Translations under genes and position numbers: made by a program
Source of the DNA: Puniceicoccales bacterium
Lineage (GTDB): Bacteria > Verrucomicrobiota > Verrucomicrobiia > Opitutales > JAIRLG01
Length of the DNA: 8,108 nt
Assembly (NCBI GenBank): GCA_031278595.1
Contig: JAITKE010000044.1
Location: 1 to 8,108 of the forward strand
Reading direction: 5' to 3'
Shown: piece by piece, positions 1 to 6,227 of the stretch
How the letters are laid out: each line of letters begins with the position of its first letter
Position numbering within the stretch: the stretch's first letter is position 1
Notes under the pieces: model-generated
What the model was told of the DNA's origin: nothing
The model's database searches: none
What the model saw: the letters and a program-made list of their open reading frames with translations, nothing else

Positions 1-66
1 AGTATAGGGGCAATACGCGAGCTTCCCAAGCTTGAATCGAGGGTTCAATTCCCTCTGCCCGCACCA
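1..66 (+). tRNA. tRNA-Gly (anticodon CCC), 5' end outside window
   Basis: Only the 5' acceptor strand and a base or two are missing; the rest is seen directly. The anticodon stem is 18-22 paired with 30-34 and closes the loop TTCCCAA, giving anticodon CCC at 25-27, which reads the glycine codon GGG. The T stem 39-43 / 51-55 closes the loop TTCAATT. The 3' acceptor strand TGCCCGC is at 56-62, the discriminator is A63, and CCA is encoded at 64-66. The opposite acceptor strand should lie just before base 1. No U-rich terminator follows; a large palindrome begins 31 bases downstream and could serve that purpose. Confidence 0.95.
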
Positions 67-97
67 AAGAATCTTCCCCAAGCTTGGTATTTCCTGC

Positions 98-303
98 CTT
101 CGCTGGCTTTCCAGGGCCCCAATGATCTTCCGCTGCGCTGTCTTTGGAGCCCGTAGGGCTCGGCTCGCTCCGCGAGCCCCAGGCAGGAAATGGCCTGAAA
201 GGCCATTTCTTGCCTGCAAAGACAGCGCAGACTCTTAATCATGGGGGCCCTGGGGACCGCTGCCCAGCGGGCCCGATTTCTCCGAAATCGAAAGCCAGCG
301 AAG
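98..303. repeat. Cloverleaf palindrome 1 (C-B-A orientation), carrying a second element in its long arm
   Basis: The closing stem is 98-110 (CTTCGCTGGCTTT) with 291-303, 13 bp and perfect. Arm C is 111-126 with 238-253, 16 positions with one mismatch, and its loop is occupied by the complete cloverleaf 2. Arm B is 254-262 with 265-273 and has one A/G mismatch. Arm A is 274-280 with 284-290, loop TCC (GGA on the - strand). Arms B and A abut, and arm A runs straight into the AAAG of the closing stem. This element and its guest fill most of the 397-bp gap between the tRNA and xerD. The remainder (304-463) shows no gene or clear signal beyond the short palindrome AAGAGCTCTT. Confidence 0.85.
133..230. 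repeat. Cloverleaf palindrome 2 (A-B-C orientation), nested inside palindrome 1
   Basis: The closing stem CTGCGCTGTCTTTG (133-146) pairs perfectly with 217-230. Arm A is 147-152 / 156-161 with loop GTA. Arm B is 162-168 / 172-178 with loop TCC (GGA on the - strand). Arm C is 180-195 / 201-216, 16 pairs with one G-T wobble and loop TGAAA. Arms A and B are directly adjacent. The core GCTGTCTTTG of the closing stem is the same as in the copies at 3663, 5804 and 7956, so this belongs to the GCTGTCTTTG subfamily, whereas its host has GCTGGCTTT. Confidence 0.9.
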
Positions 304-463
304 AGAACCCCGGGGGTAATTTCTCTCGTTTCGAAATGATGAGGCGGCCGAAGCTGGAGAAGCCTTTTTGGAGAAAACAGAAAGCTCTTGGTGGAGCAGT
401 CCGTGGCTTTTTTTAGGACGGTGGGATGAACGGAAGAGCTCTTGGATTGGCAGCCGGGGCTTT

Positions 464-1390
464 TTAGAATGGAGCTCGGGTGGCGTGGGGATGGAATTTT
501 TCGTACTGCTCCTGGAGTCGTTTGATCCCGACATGGGTATAGACCTGCGTCGTCGAAATGTCCTCGTGTCCCAGCATCTCCTGGATAAAGCGCAGATCGG
601 CCCCGTTTTCCAGCAGATGGGTCGCAAACGAGTGGCGCAGCGTATGCGGGCTCACCGGCGGGCGCAGGCCGAGGGATTTAGCGTAGTTCTGGACACAGAG
701 CCAAAAGCTCTTCCGCGACAGAGCGACTCCCCGTCGACCGAGGAAGACGGAGCTGTCCGTTTTCCTCGAGACCAGGGCCGGCCGGCCGCGTTCGAGATAC
801 TCCCCCAACGCCGCCGCCGCGAAGCGGCCGATGGGCACGACGCGCTCCTTGCTCCCCTTGCCGTAGACCCGGACGAAGCCATTTTCCAGGTCCAGGGCCT
901 GCAGCGGCAGATGGCAGAGCTCCGATACCCGCAGGCCGCTGCCGTAGGCCAGCTCCAGCATGGCCCGATCCCGAAGCCCCTGAGGGGTTTCCCCCGAAGG
1001 CGCCCGGAGCAGACGCTCCATCTCCTCGGGCGTCAGCACACCCGGCAGAGGGCGGCCGGTTTGGGGCAGGTGGATTTCCTCCATGGGATTTTTTTGGATC
1101 TCATCTCGTTGGGCCAGGTACTTGAAAAACGAGCGCAGGGCGGCGATTTTTCTCGCGATGGATTTCGGTCGATAGGCGGAGTGGTGGAGCGAGACGAGCC
1201 AGGGCCGAATGTCTTCGATGCCGATGAGTGACACATCTCTCCCCGCCTCCGGGCGCCTTTCCAGAACGGACTGCTCCCACTGCTCCAGGTCCGACTGGTA
1301 GGCCGACAGCGTATGCTCCGACGCGCCCTTCTCCAGGGCCAGGAAGCCCAAAAATCTCTCCACCGCCTCCGCCAAGGGCAAAACTCCCAT
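464..1390 (-). CDS. xerD: Tyrosine site-specific recombinase XerD
   Basis: This is a tyrosine recombinase that, with XerC, resolves chromosome dimers at the dif site near the division septum. The 308-residue protein has an N-terminal core-binding domain (about 1-95, with LEKGASEHTLSAYQSDL) and a C-terminal catalytic domain. All six expected catalytic residues are visible: R154 (GLRVSEL), K178 (GKGSKER), H249 and R252 (SPHTLRHSFATHLL), H275 (LGHEDISTTQ) and nucleophile Y284 (YTHV). The ending RLQEQYEKFHPHA resembles the tail of E. coli XerD (298 aa), which favours XerD over XerC or a phage integrase. I chose the ATG at 1390: it gives an XerD-like N-terminus and has GAGGG about 10 bases upstream. 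The ATG at 1438 would add 16 unmatched residues. argS lies 288 bp upstream on the same strand with no cloverleaf between, so cotranscription is plausible. No convincing terminator follows. Confidence 0.93.
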   Translation of the reverse strand: MGVLPLAEAVERFLGFLALEKGASEHTLSAYQSDLEQWEQSVLERRPEAGRDVSLIGIEDIRPWLVSLHHSAYRPKSIARKIAALRSFFKYLAQRDEIQKNPMEEIHLPQTGRPLPGVLTPEEMERLLRAPSGETPQGLRDRAMLELAYGSGLRVSELCHLPLQALDLENGFVRVYGKGSKERVVPIGRFAAAALGEYLERGRPALVSRKTDSSVFLGRRGVALSRKSFWLCVQNYAKSLGLRPPVSPHTLRHSFATHLLENGADLRFIQEMLGHEDISTTQVYTHVGIKRLQEQYEKFHPHATRAPF

Positions 1391-1605
1391 TAGGTCAGCG
1401 CCCTCTTCGGAAAAAATTTCCCCGGGAATATCACCCATTCCCTAAAGCCTCTTAAATTTCTGCCTCTCATCACCCATTCCCTAAATCTACTCCAGAGTCG
1501 TGAGGTTTTCGAAAAAATTCTCCCCGGGTCATTTTTGCCTCTTGTCGCCGGTTTCCCAGAGAGTGTCATCAAATCAGGCAGCGACCTTTTCATCTTGTTC
1601 CACAA
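1390..1605 (-). CDS. Doubtful small basic ORF overlapping the xerD start (TAATG)
   Basis: This is an open frame of 71 codons from TTG, or 67 from the ATG at 1593. Its stop TAA (1392-1390) shares a base with the xerD ATG at 1390, giving the TAATG arrangement typical of coupled translation. The product would be strongly basic with no recognised domain, signal peptide or membrane segment. It contains an internal repeat (FREWVM and FREWVI) that merely reflects the 17-bp DNA repeat at 1430 and 1469. Neither possible start has a good ribosome-binding site; the nearest GGAG is about 14 bases from the TTG. It may be a chance frame in a transcribed spacer. I list it because the stop-start overlap is neat. 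Confidence 0.2.
   Translation of the reverse strand: MWNKMKRSLPDLMTLSGKPATRGKNDPGRIFSKTSRLWSRFREWVMRGRNLRGFREWVIFPGKFFPKRALT
1430..1485. repeat. 17-bp direct repeat in the argS-xerD gap
   Basis: ATCACCCATTCCCTAAA occurs at 1430-1446 and again, identical, at 1469-1485, a 39-bp step. The gap also holds related stretches: ATTTCTGCCTCTCATC at 1456 resembles ATTTTTGCCTCTTGTC at 1531, and GAAAAAATTTCCCCGGG at 1410 resembles GAAAAAATTCTCCCCGGG at 1511. The spacer therefore looks built of partly duplicated pieces. One copy overlaps the alternative xerD ATG at 1438. No function is evident. Confidence 0.8.
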
Positions 1606-1678
1606 CTCATCTGATGGGTCTCCTATGTGTCCTTTTTTTCCATTTTCCCTTTGTCGGTCCTTTATTCGACGACGTACT

Positions 1679-3448
1679 CTACATCTGCTCCAGGGTTGCG
1701 AGGCCCAGCAGATGGAGCCCCTGCTCCAGGATTAGGGCCGTTCGGGCGCACAGGCCCAGGCGCCGCCTCTCGGTCTCTTCCGCCTCGCCCAGGACGCGAT
1801 TCGCCTTGTAGAAGGCGGAAAACACTCCGGCCAGTTCGTAGAGATAGGTGCAGAGGAAGTGCGGCCTTAGGTCCTCGATGGCCTGTTCCAGGGCGCAGGG
1901 GAAGAGGACGAGCTTCTTGGCCAGCACCCGCTCTTCGGGGGTTTCCAGCGAAGGAAGGACGAGGGCCTCGACCTCCCCCCTTGCCGAAGCGGGCAATTTC
2001 CGAAAAACCGAGCAGATTCTCGCCAGGGCATAGAGGAGATAGGGCGCCGTGTTGCCGTCAAAGGACAGCAGCTTCGGCCAGGAAAAGACGTAGTCGTGGG
2101 TGCGGTTCTGGGACAGGTCGGCGTAGCGAATCGCCCCCAGGCCGACGGCGCGCGCGATCCGCCGCTTCTCCTCCTCCGCCAGGGAAGGGCTCTTCTCCGC
2201 GACGATGCCGTAGGCCCGCGCCTTCGCCTCCTCCATCAGCTCCCGCAGGCGGAGCGGTTCGCCGGAGCGCGTCCGGATGGCCTTGCCATCCTCACCCAGA
2301 ATTGTCCCGAACCAGACGTGTTTCAGGGCCGGCAGGGGGTAGTTTTTTTGGAAAAACCAGGCCTCGGCCGTGAGGAAGAGCTGCTGGAAATGATCCTGCT
2401 GGCGCCCATCGGTCACGTAGATGATCTCGTCCGCATGGAAATGCTCGACCCGATAGAGCAGCGCGGCCAGGTCCGTCGTCGCGTAGTTCGAGGCCCCGTC
2501 CTTCTTGCGCACCAGAAAGGGCTGTTCGCCGAAGCGGGGATGGGCCCGGTGCCGGACGACCAGTGCGCCGTCGCTGATTTCGGCCAGGCCGATGCTTTCA
2601 AGTTCTCGGCAGACGCGGTCGACCTGGTCGCGGTAGAAGGATTCCCCCAGCACATGGTCGAAATGCACGTCCATCTCGTCGTAGATCTCCTGAAAGGCCC
2701 TGTAGGAAAGCCCGTTGATCCGCTGCCACAGGGCCACATTTTCCGGCTCGCCTCGCTGCAGTCGGACGAGCTCCCGACGGGCCTCCTCCAGAAAGGCCTC
2801 ATCCTCATTCGTCCGGGCCACTCCCTCCCGGTAGAGCGCCTCCAGGCTTTCCAATACCTCGGCCGGACTTCGTTCCCAATCGAGGGAATTTTGGCGGATC
2901 ATCAGGATCAGAATGCCGAAAATCGTCCCCCAGTCGCCGATGTGGTTATCTCGGATCACCGCGGCCCCGCAGAAGCGCAGCAGGCGCTGGATCGATTCGC
3001 CGATGATCATGGAGCGGAGGTGCCCCACGTGCATCTGCTTGGCCGTATTGGGCGAGGAGTAGTCGACGACAATTTTCCTGCCCAGAAATCTCTGGCCGGC
3101 GCCGAGTCGGAGTGAGCTCTCGTCGCGGTAGGTATTCAGCCAGCGCAGGAGAAAGCCGTCCGGGAGCCGGAAGGGAAGGAAGCCCGGGCCGGAGACGAAG
3201 GCCTCGATGCCGGCCCCGCGCCACTCCTCGTCGGCCATCAGCGCCCGCAGCAGCTTCTCCGCCAACGGGCGTGGGACAAGCCCTCTCCTCTTGGCCAGAG
3301 CCAGCAGCCCGTTGGCCTGAAAGTCGCCGAAGCGGGGATCCGCCGGCTGCACCCGGGCCGATTCCTCCGCCGCTTCGATCCCCAGCCGGGCCAAGGCTCC
3401 CCCCAGCCGGGCACCGATCCAGGAAGGCACATGAAAGATTTCTACCAT
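1679..3448 (-). CDS. argS: Arginyl-tRNA synthetase
   Basis: This is a cytosolic class I aminoacyl-tRNA synthetase that charges tRNA-Arg with arginine using ATP. The protein has 589 residues, a normal length for ArgS. An N-terminal tRNA-recognition domain (about 1-110) includes DPRFGDFQANG. The class I HIGH signature is HVGH at 140-143, within SSPNTAKQMHVGHLRS. The KMSKS region takes the degenerate ArgS form, GKAIRTRSG at 388-396. The family block GAIRYADLSQNRTHDYVF is near 438-455, and a helical DALR anticodon-binding domain runs from about 468 to the end, with AFYKANRVL. The frame is intact. The ATG at 3448 gives the expected N-terminus but has no clear Shine-Dalgarno sequence. A four-codon frame (ATG at 3456, stop 3442) overlaps the start. 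It is followed by xerD on the same strand. Confidence 0.97.
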   Translation of the reverse strand: MVEIFHVPSWIGARLGGALARLGIEAAEESARVQPADPRFGDFQANGLLALAKRRGLVPRPLAEKLLRALMADEEWRGAGIEAFVSGPGFLPFRLPDGFLLRWLNTYRDESSLRLGAGQRFLGRKIVVDYSSPNTAKQMHVGHLRSMIIGESIQRLLRFCGAAVIRDNHIGDWGTIFGILILMIRQNSLDWERSPAEVLESLEALYREGVARTNEDEAFLEEARRELVRLQRGEPENVALWQRINGLSYRAFQEIYDEMDVHFDHVLGESFYRDQVDRVCRELESIGLAEISDGALVVRHRAHPRFGEQPFLVRKKDGASNYATTDLAALLYRVEHFHADEIIYVTDGRQQDHFQQLFLTAEAWFFQKNYPLPALKHVWFGTILGEDGKAIRTRSGEPLRLRELMEEAKARAYGIVAEKSPSLAEEEKRRIARAVGLGAIRYADLSQNRTHDYVFSWPKLLSFDGNTAPYLLYALARICSVFRKLPASARGEVEALVLPSLETPEERVLAKKLVLFPCALEQAIEDLRPHFLCTYLYELAGVFSAFYKANRVLGEAEETERRRLGLCARTALILEQGLHLLGLATLEQM

Positions 3449-3466
3449 CGGGCCATGATTTTTCTA

Positions 3467-3495
3467 AAAATATCCCCGGCGCAAGGGTTTTGTAA
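3467..3495 (-). promoter_or_regulatory. Possible argS promoter
   Basis: On the - strand TTACAA (3495-3490) is followed after 17 bases by TATTTT (3472-3467), matching the sigma-70 hexamers at three and four of six positions. The -10 box would end 18 bases before the argS ATG, leaving a very short leader. The spacing is ideal but the hexamers are weak, so this is a candidate only. Confidence 0.25.
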
Positions 3496-3508
3496 GCCCG
3501 GCGGCAAG

Positions 3509-3594
3509 TCCGGCGATCCGCGCTGGGCCCTTAAAGCCCAGCGCCTACGGCACGGAGCGCCGTAGCAAAACTTAAAAGTTTTGGGATCGCCGGA
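3509..3594. repeat. Divergent cloverleaf palindrome 3
   Basis: The closing stem TCCGGCGATCC (3509-3519) pairs perfectly with 3584-3594. Three hairpins follow with no spacer bases: 3520-3528 / 3536-3544 (9 bp, loop CCTTAAA); 3545-3551 / 3559-3565 (7 bp, extendable over an A/C mismatch to a GGA loop closed by C-G); and 3566-3573 / 3576-3583 (8 bp, A/T-rich). The architecture matches the other copies. It lacks the CTTT / AAAG at the junction and its arm sequences differ, so it is either an old diverged member or a separate family. It opens the 644-bp gap upstream of argS, which has no gene. Confidence 0.75.
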
Positions 3595-3662
3595 GAGGAG
3601 GCTCCCCATGTTTTCGGAGCAGAGGGGCTCTGGGGAAAAATCGCCGCCATTCTACCGCTTCC

Positions 3663-3768
3663 CTTCGCTGTCTTTGGATTCCGGAGGAATCGGCCCGCTC
3701 CGCGGGCCCCGCGCCGCCGCCTTTTTTTCGAAGAAAAAAAAGCGCGGCGGCGCGCAAAGACAGCGAAG
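3663..3768. repeat. Cloverleaf palindrome 4 (A-B-C orientation)
   Basis: The closing stem CTTCGCTGTCTTTG (3663-3676) pairs perfectly with 3755-3768. Arm A is 3677-3682 / 3686-3691, loop GGA. Arm B is 3692-3698 / 3702-3708, loop TCC (GGA on the - strand). Arm C starts as 3711-3720 / 3744-3753 (10 perfect G/C pairs), continues through a T7/A7 helix with small bulges, and ends near 3730. Arms A and B abut. It belongs to the GCTGTCTTTG subfamily. Confidence 0.9.
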
Positions 3769-3795
3769 CGAGCGCCCGGGGGCTCTCGAAGTCCC

Positions 3796-3896
3796 CCGGT
3801 CGCCTTTACGCCGAGGGGAAATGGAAAAAAGTTTTTCCATTTCCCCTCGGCGGGCCCGCGGAGCGGGCCGGAGCCGAAGGCTCCAAAGGCGACCGG
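3796..3896. repeat. Cloverleaf palindrome 5 (C-B-A orientation)
   Basis: The closing stem CCGGTCGCCTTT (3796-3807) pairs perfectly with 3885-3896. Arm C is 3809-3829 / 3832-3852, 21 perfect pairs with a two-base loop. Arm B is 3853-3859 / 3863-3869, loop GGA. Arm A is 3870-3875 / 3879-3884, loop GAA. Arm B has the same sequence as arm B of element 4 when read on the other strand, although the closing stem is of a different subfamily. Only 27 bp separate it from element 4, and the two point in opposite directions. Confidence 0.9.
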
Positions 3897-3963
3897 AAAA
3901 CAATACTCCTGAACCCGAATCATAACACCCTCGATCCCTTTGAAGCTTTGAAACCCTTTTTGG

Positions 3964-4040
3964 AAAAAAACTCCCCCGGAGAAAGTGAGAGTTTATCCGC
4001 CATCCGGCGTCATCGGCGATGAAATCCGACATCACCGATG
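3964..4040 (-). terminator. Possible comM transcript end: hairpin then T-tract
   Basis: Reading the - strand after the comM stop, an 11-bp hairpin forms between 4030-4040 and 4011-4021 with an 8-base loop and one pair that is G-U in RNA. It is not followed by a T-run. About 30 bases further on, a 4-bp stem (3978-3981 / 3971-3974, loop of three) leads directly into seven T (3970-3964). Neither is a textbook intrinsic terminator; together they may mark the end of the comM message. Confidence 0.3.
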
Positions 4041-4092
4041 CCCCCGAAGGAACTAGGCCAAGACTTCTACACCCACGACTTTTTACTAGAGC

Positions 4093-5643
4093 TCAGACGG
4101 CCATCTTGCTGAGACCGGGGGCCAGCACTTCCCGCGAGCGGTACTGCAGCGCCTCTAAAATGTGTTCCGGCAAAATATCCGGCACTTCGGCCATGTCGGC
4201 GAGGGTGCGCGAGACTTTGATCACACGGTAGTAGGCCCGGGCCGATAGGCCCAGGCGATCGGCAGCCATGGCCAGGATCTTTTCCGACTCCGCGTCCAAA
4301 GGCGCGTAGGTACGGATTTGGCTGATCCCCATGCGGGCATTGACCGGCGTCGCCAGACCGGTGCCGGCAAATCGCCGCCGCTGGATCTCCCGCGTCCGCT
4401 GAACCCGTTGGCGAATTTGGGCCGAGGATTCCAGTGGCCTCCGGGTGCCCAGTTCCGCCGAGCTCACCCCCACAACCTCCCTATGAATATCGATGCGGTC
4501 CAGGAGCGGCCCGCTGATCTTCGAGCGGTAGCGCTGGATCTGCAGCGGCGTACAGTGGCAGTCATGCCGAGGATCCATGAGGTAGCCGCAGGGGCAGGGG
4601 TTCATGGCCGCCACCAGCATGAAGGAGGCCGGCAGCTGGATCTTGCCCGCGCTTCGGGAGATCGAGACCTTCCCGTCCTCCAGCGGCTGGCGCAGCACCT
4701 CCAGCGTCGAGCGGCGGAACTCCGGCAGCTCGTCCAGGAACAGGACACCGGTATGGGCCAGCGAGACCTCGCCCGGGCCCGGCAGCCTTCCACCCCCCAG
4801 CAGCCCCACGTCGCTCAGGGTGTGGTGCGGCGAGCGGAAGGGACGCTGGTAGCGGCGCTGGTGCTCATCCAGGGACGTTCCCGAGGCCGAGTAGATGTTC
4901 AGGCATTCCAGGTACTCCTCGAAGCTGGACTTCGGCATGATGGTCGGGATGCGCTGGGCCAGCATGGATTTTCCGGAGCCGGGGGAGCCCAGCATCAGCA
5001 GATTGTGCCCGCCGGAAACCGCCACTTCGATCGCCCGCTTCAGGGCCTCCTGGCCCTGCACTTCTGAAAAATCGACGTCGTAGACCGGTTCCGCATTCTC
5101 CTCCGCCCAGGAAGCCGTCGTGGGGGCCCGTTCCGGATGATGGAGGAAGTTCACGGCATCGCAGAGATCATCGACGGCGAAGACCTTTACCTCCCGCACC
5201 AGTGCGGCCTCCTCCGCCGATGCCCTCGGCAGAAGCAGCGATTTTTTGTGCCTTCTGGCCAGAAGAGCCAGAGCTACGCTGCCCCGAATCGGCAGGAGAC
5301 GGCCTGAAAGGCTCAGTTCCCCGGCCACGATGTAGTCGGATAGGGAATGGAAGTCCGTCTGGCGGGTGCTCTGCAGAATGCCCAGGGCGATGGGCAGGTC
5401 GTAGAGCGAGCCCTCCTTGCGCAGCTCCCCGGGCGCGAGGTTGACCGTCGTGTGCGTTCGTGGAATGGCAAATCGGGTCGTCATCAGGGCGGAAAAGACG
5501 CGATTCTGGGACTCCTTCACAGCCGAGTCCGGCAGGCCCACCAGCACCAGGCGCGGCTCGCCCCGCTCGCCTGTGCTGACTTCCACCTCCACCGGAAAGG
5601 CATCCACCCCCCGCAGCGCCCCCGAACTCACCACCGCCAACAT
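4093..5643 (-). CDS. comM: ComM/YifB-family Mg-chelatase-like AAA+ ATPase
   Basis: In studied bacteria ComM is a hexameric helicase that helps branch migration when incoming single-stranded DNA is integrated during natural transformation; the family also occurs in species not known to be competent. The 516-residue protein matches the usual length of about 505. Residues 1-165 form the ChlI-like N-terminal domain (ALRGVDAFPVEVEVSTGERG, VGLPDSAVKES, VNLAPGELRKEG). The AAA+ core has Walker A GSPGSGKS (219-226), Walker B VLFLDE (300-305), the AAMNPCPCG block (345-353) with a second Cys pair at 362 and 364, and GPLLDRID (379-386). A Mg-chelatase C-terminal domain fills about 400-510. The start ATG at 5643 gives the family N-terminus MLAVVSSGAL. 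Sequence upstream stays open but translates palindrome DNA. There is no Shine-Dalgarno before the ATG, so the message may be leaderless. Confidence 0.95.
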   Translation of the reverse strand: MLAVVSSGALRGVDAFPVEVEVSTGERGEPRLVLVGLPDSAVKESQNRVFSALMTTRFAIPRTHTTVNLAPGELRKEGSLYDLPIALGILQSTRQTDFHSLSDYIVAGELSLSGRLLPIRGSVALALLARRHKKSLLLPRASAEEAALVREVKVFAVDDLCDAVNFLHHPERAPTTASWAEENAEPVYDVDFSEVQGQEALKRAIEVAVSGGHNLLMLGSPGSGKSMLAQRIPTIMPKSSFEEYLECLNIYSASGTSLDEHQRRYQRPFRSPHHTLSDVGLLGGGRLPGPGEVSLAHTGVLFLDELPEFRRSTLEVLRQPLEDGKVSISRSAGKIQLPASFMLVAAMNPCPCGYLMDPRHDCHCTPLQIQRYRSKISGPLLDRIDIHREVVGVSSAELGTRRPLESSAQIRQRVQRTREIQRRRFAGTGLATPVNARMGISQIRTYAPLDAESEKILAMAADRLGLSARAYYRVIKVSRTLADMAEVPDILPEHILEALQYRSREVLAPGLSKMAV

Positions 5644-5651
5644 GGGGCCGC

Positions 5652-5681
5652 ACGCTACAGCATAAAGCCCAGTCGCGTCAA
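5652..5681 (-). promoter_or_regulatory. Possible comM promoter close to the start codon
   Basis: On the - strand TTGACG (5681-5676, five of six matches to the -35 consensus) is followed after 18 bases by TAGCGT (5657-5652, three of six matches to the -10). Transcription would begin almost at the ATG at 5643. This fits the lack of a ribosome-binding site but rests on a weak -10 box. Confidence 0.25.
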
Positions 5682-5803
5682 TAAAAAAAGCGAGGGATTT
5701 CTGGCCATCCCGGGGTCCCCCACCGAGGGTGGAGATTTCCCTGGGGGTGAGGGAGAGAAGCAGGCCCTCGAGTATGGGAGGATTCTTGCCCATGGGGTGA
5801 TTC

Positions 5804-5902
5804 CTCGCTGTCTTTGCAAGAGTGGGACGAAAAATGTTTTTTTTCGTCCCCCTCTTGTGGCCCGCTGCGCGGGCGATCCCGAAGGGATCCAAAGACAGCG
5901 AG
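5804..5902. repeat. Cloverleaf palindrome 6 (C-B-A orientation)
   Basis: The closing stem CTCGCTGTCTTTG (5804-5816) pairs perfectly with 5890-5902. Arm C is 5817-5834 / 5840-5857, 18 pairs with one mismatch. Arm B is 5860-5865 / 5869-5874, loop TGC (GCA on the - strand). Arm A is 5875-5880 / 5884-5889, loop GAA. On the opposite strand, arms A and B are identical to those of element 9 while arm C differs. It stands about 160 bp upstream of comM, in the 701-bp gap (5644-6344) that holds no gene. Confidence 0.9.
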
Positions 5903-6013
5903 CAGCGACTGCCCGATGAGCCGGCATGCGACCGTGGCCCAGCCCGAGATGGATTTCTCGGGGACTCCGAAAGACACAACCAATGGGCGCGAGGGATGCA
6001 ACCTGCAGGCTTT

Positions 6014-6051
6014 GAAGGACGCGAATGGTGGACTCCGAAGGACGCGGATGG
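6014..6051. repeat. Degenerate direct repeats between comM and the ATPase gene
   Basis: GAAGGACGCGAATGG (6014-6028) recurs as GAAGGACGCGGATGG (6037-6051), one mismatch at a 23-bp step. A partial third copy is suggested by GACTCCGAAAGAC at 5963 against GACTCCGAAGGAC at 6031. A 7-bp hairpin (5943-5949 / 5956-5962) lies nearby. No coding frame with recognisable content spans this stretch, and no function is evident. Confidence 0.6.
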
Positions 6052-6107
6052 GTCTTGGGGTGCCGGTGGCTGCTGAGAGAATTGGGACGACCGAAGACCG
6101 GTGGGTT

Positions 6108-6227
6108 TGGGGCCGCCTTTGGGCCCTGCGGGCCCCGGCGCCTGCGGCCGCGCGGCCGCGCGGAGCGGGCGCCGCGGGAGGGGCAGGGAAAGGAACTTTC
6201 CCTGCCCCTCCCGCAAAGGCGGCCCCA
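6108..6227. repeat. Cloverleaf palindrome 7 (A-B-C orientation), with an expanded arm B
   Basis: The closing stem TGGGGCCGCCTTTG (6108-6121) pairs perfectly with 6214-6227. Arm A is 6121-6126 / 6130-6135, loop TGC (GCA on the - strand); base 6121 can belong to either helix. Arm B has base segments 6137-6142 and 6168-6173 and a tip at 6159-6167 with loop GGA, plus a 16-base palindromic insert (6143-6158) that is absent from the related element 8. Arm C is 6174-6192 / 6196-6214, 19 perfect pairs, loop GAA. It follows the ATPase gene by about 120 bp. Confidence 0.9.

Noticed and set aside
432..441. AAGAGCTCTT palindrome as an xerD terminator
   Set aside because: A self-complementary 10-mer leaves no usable loop and has no T-run beside it in the right direction.
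368..1231. Long + strand frame
   Set aside because: Antisense shadow of xerD with no recognisable protein features.
464..1390. Recombinase as a phage or island integrase next to the tRNA
   Set aside because: Length and C-terminal wording fit housekeeping XerD, and there is no adjoining excisionase or cargo.
2096..3115. 339-codon + strand frame
   Set aside because: Antisense shadow of argS; the - strand frame carries all ArgS motifs.
3449..3660. T-box or other riboswitch before argS
   Set aside because: I saw no T-box antiterminator core or specifier arrangement; the structure present is a cloverleaf palindrome.
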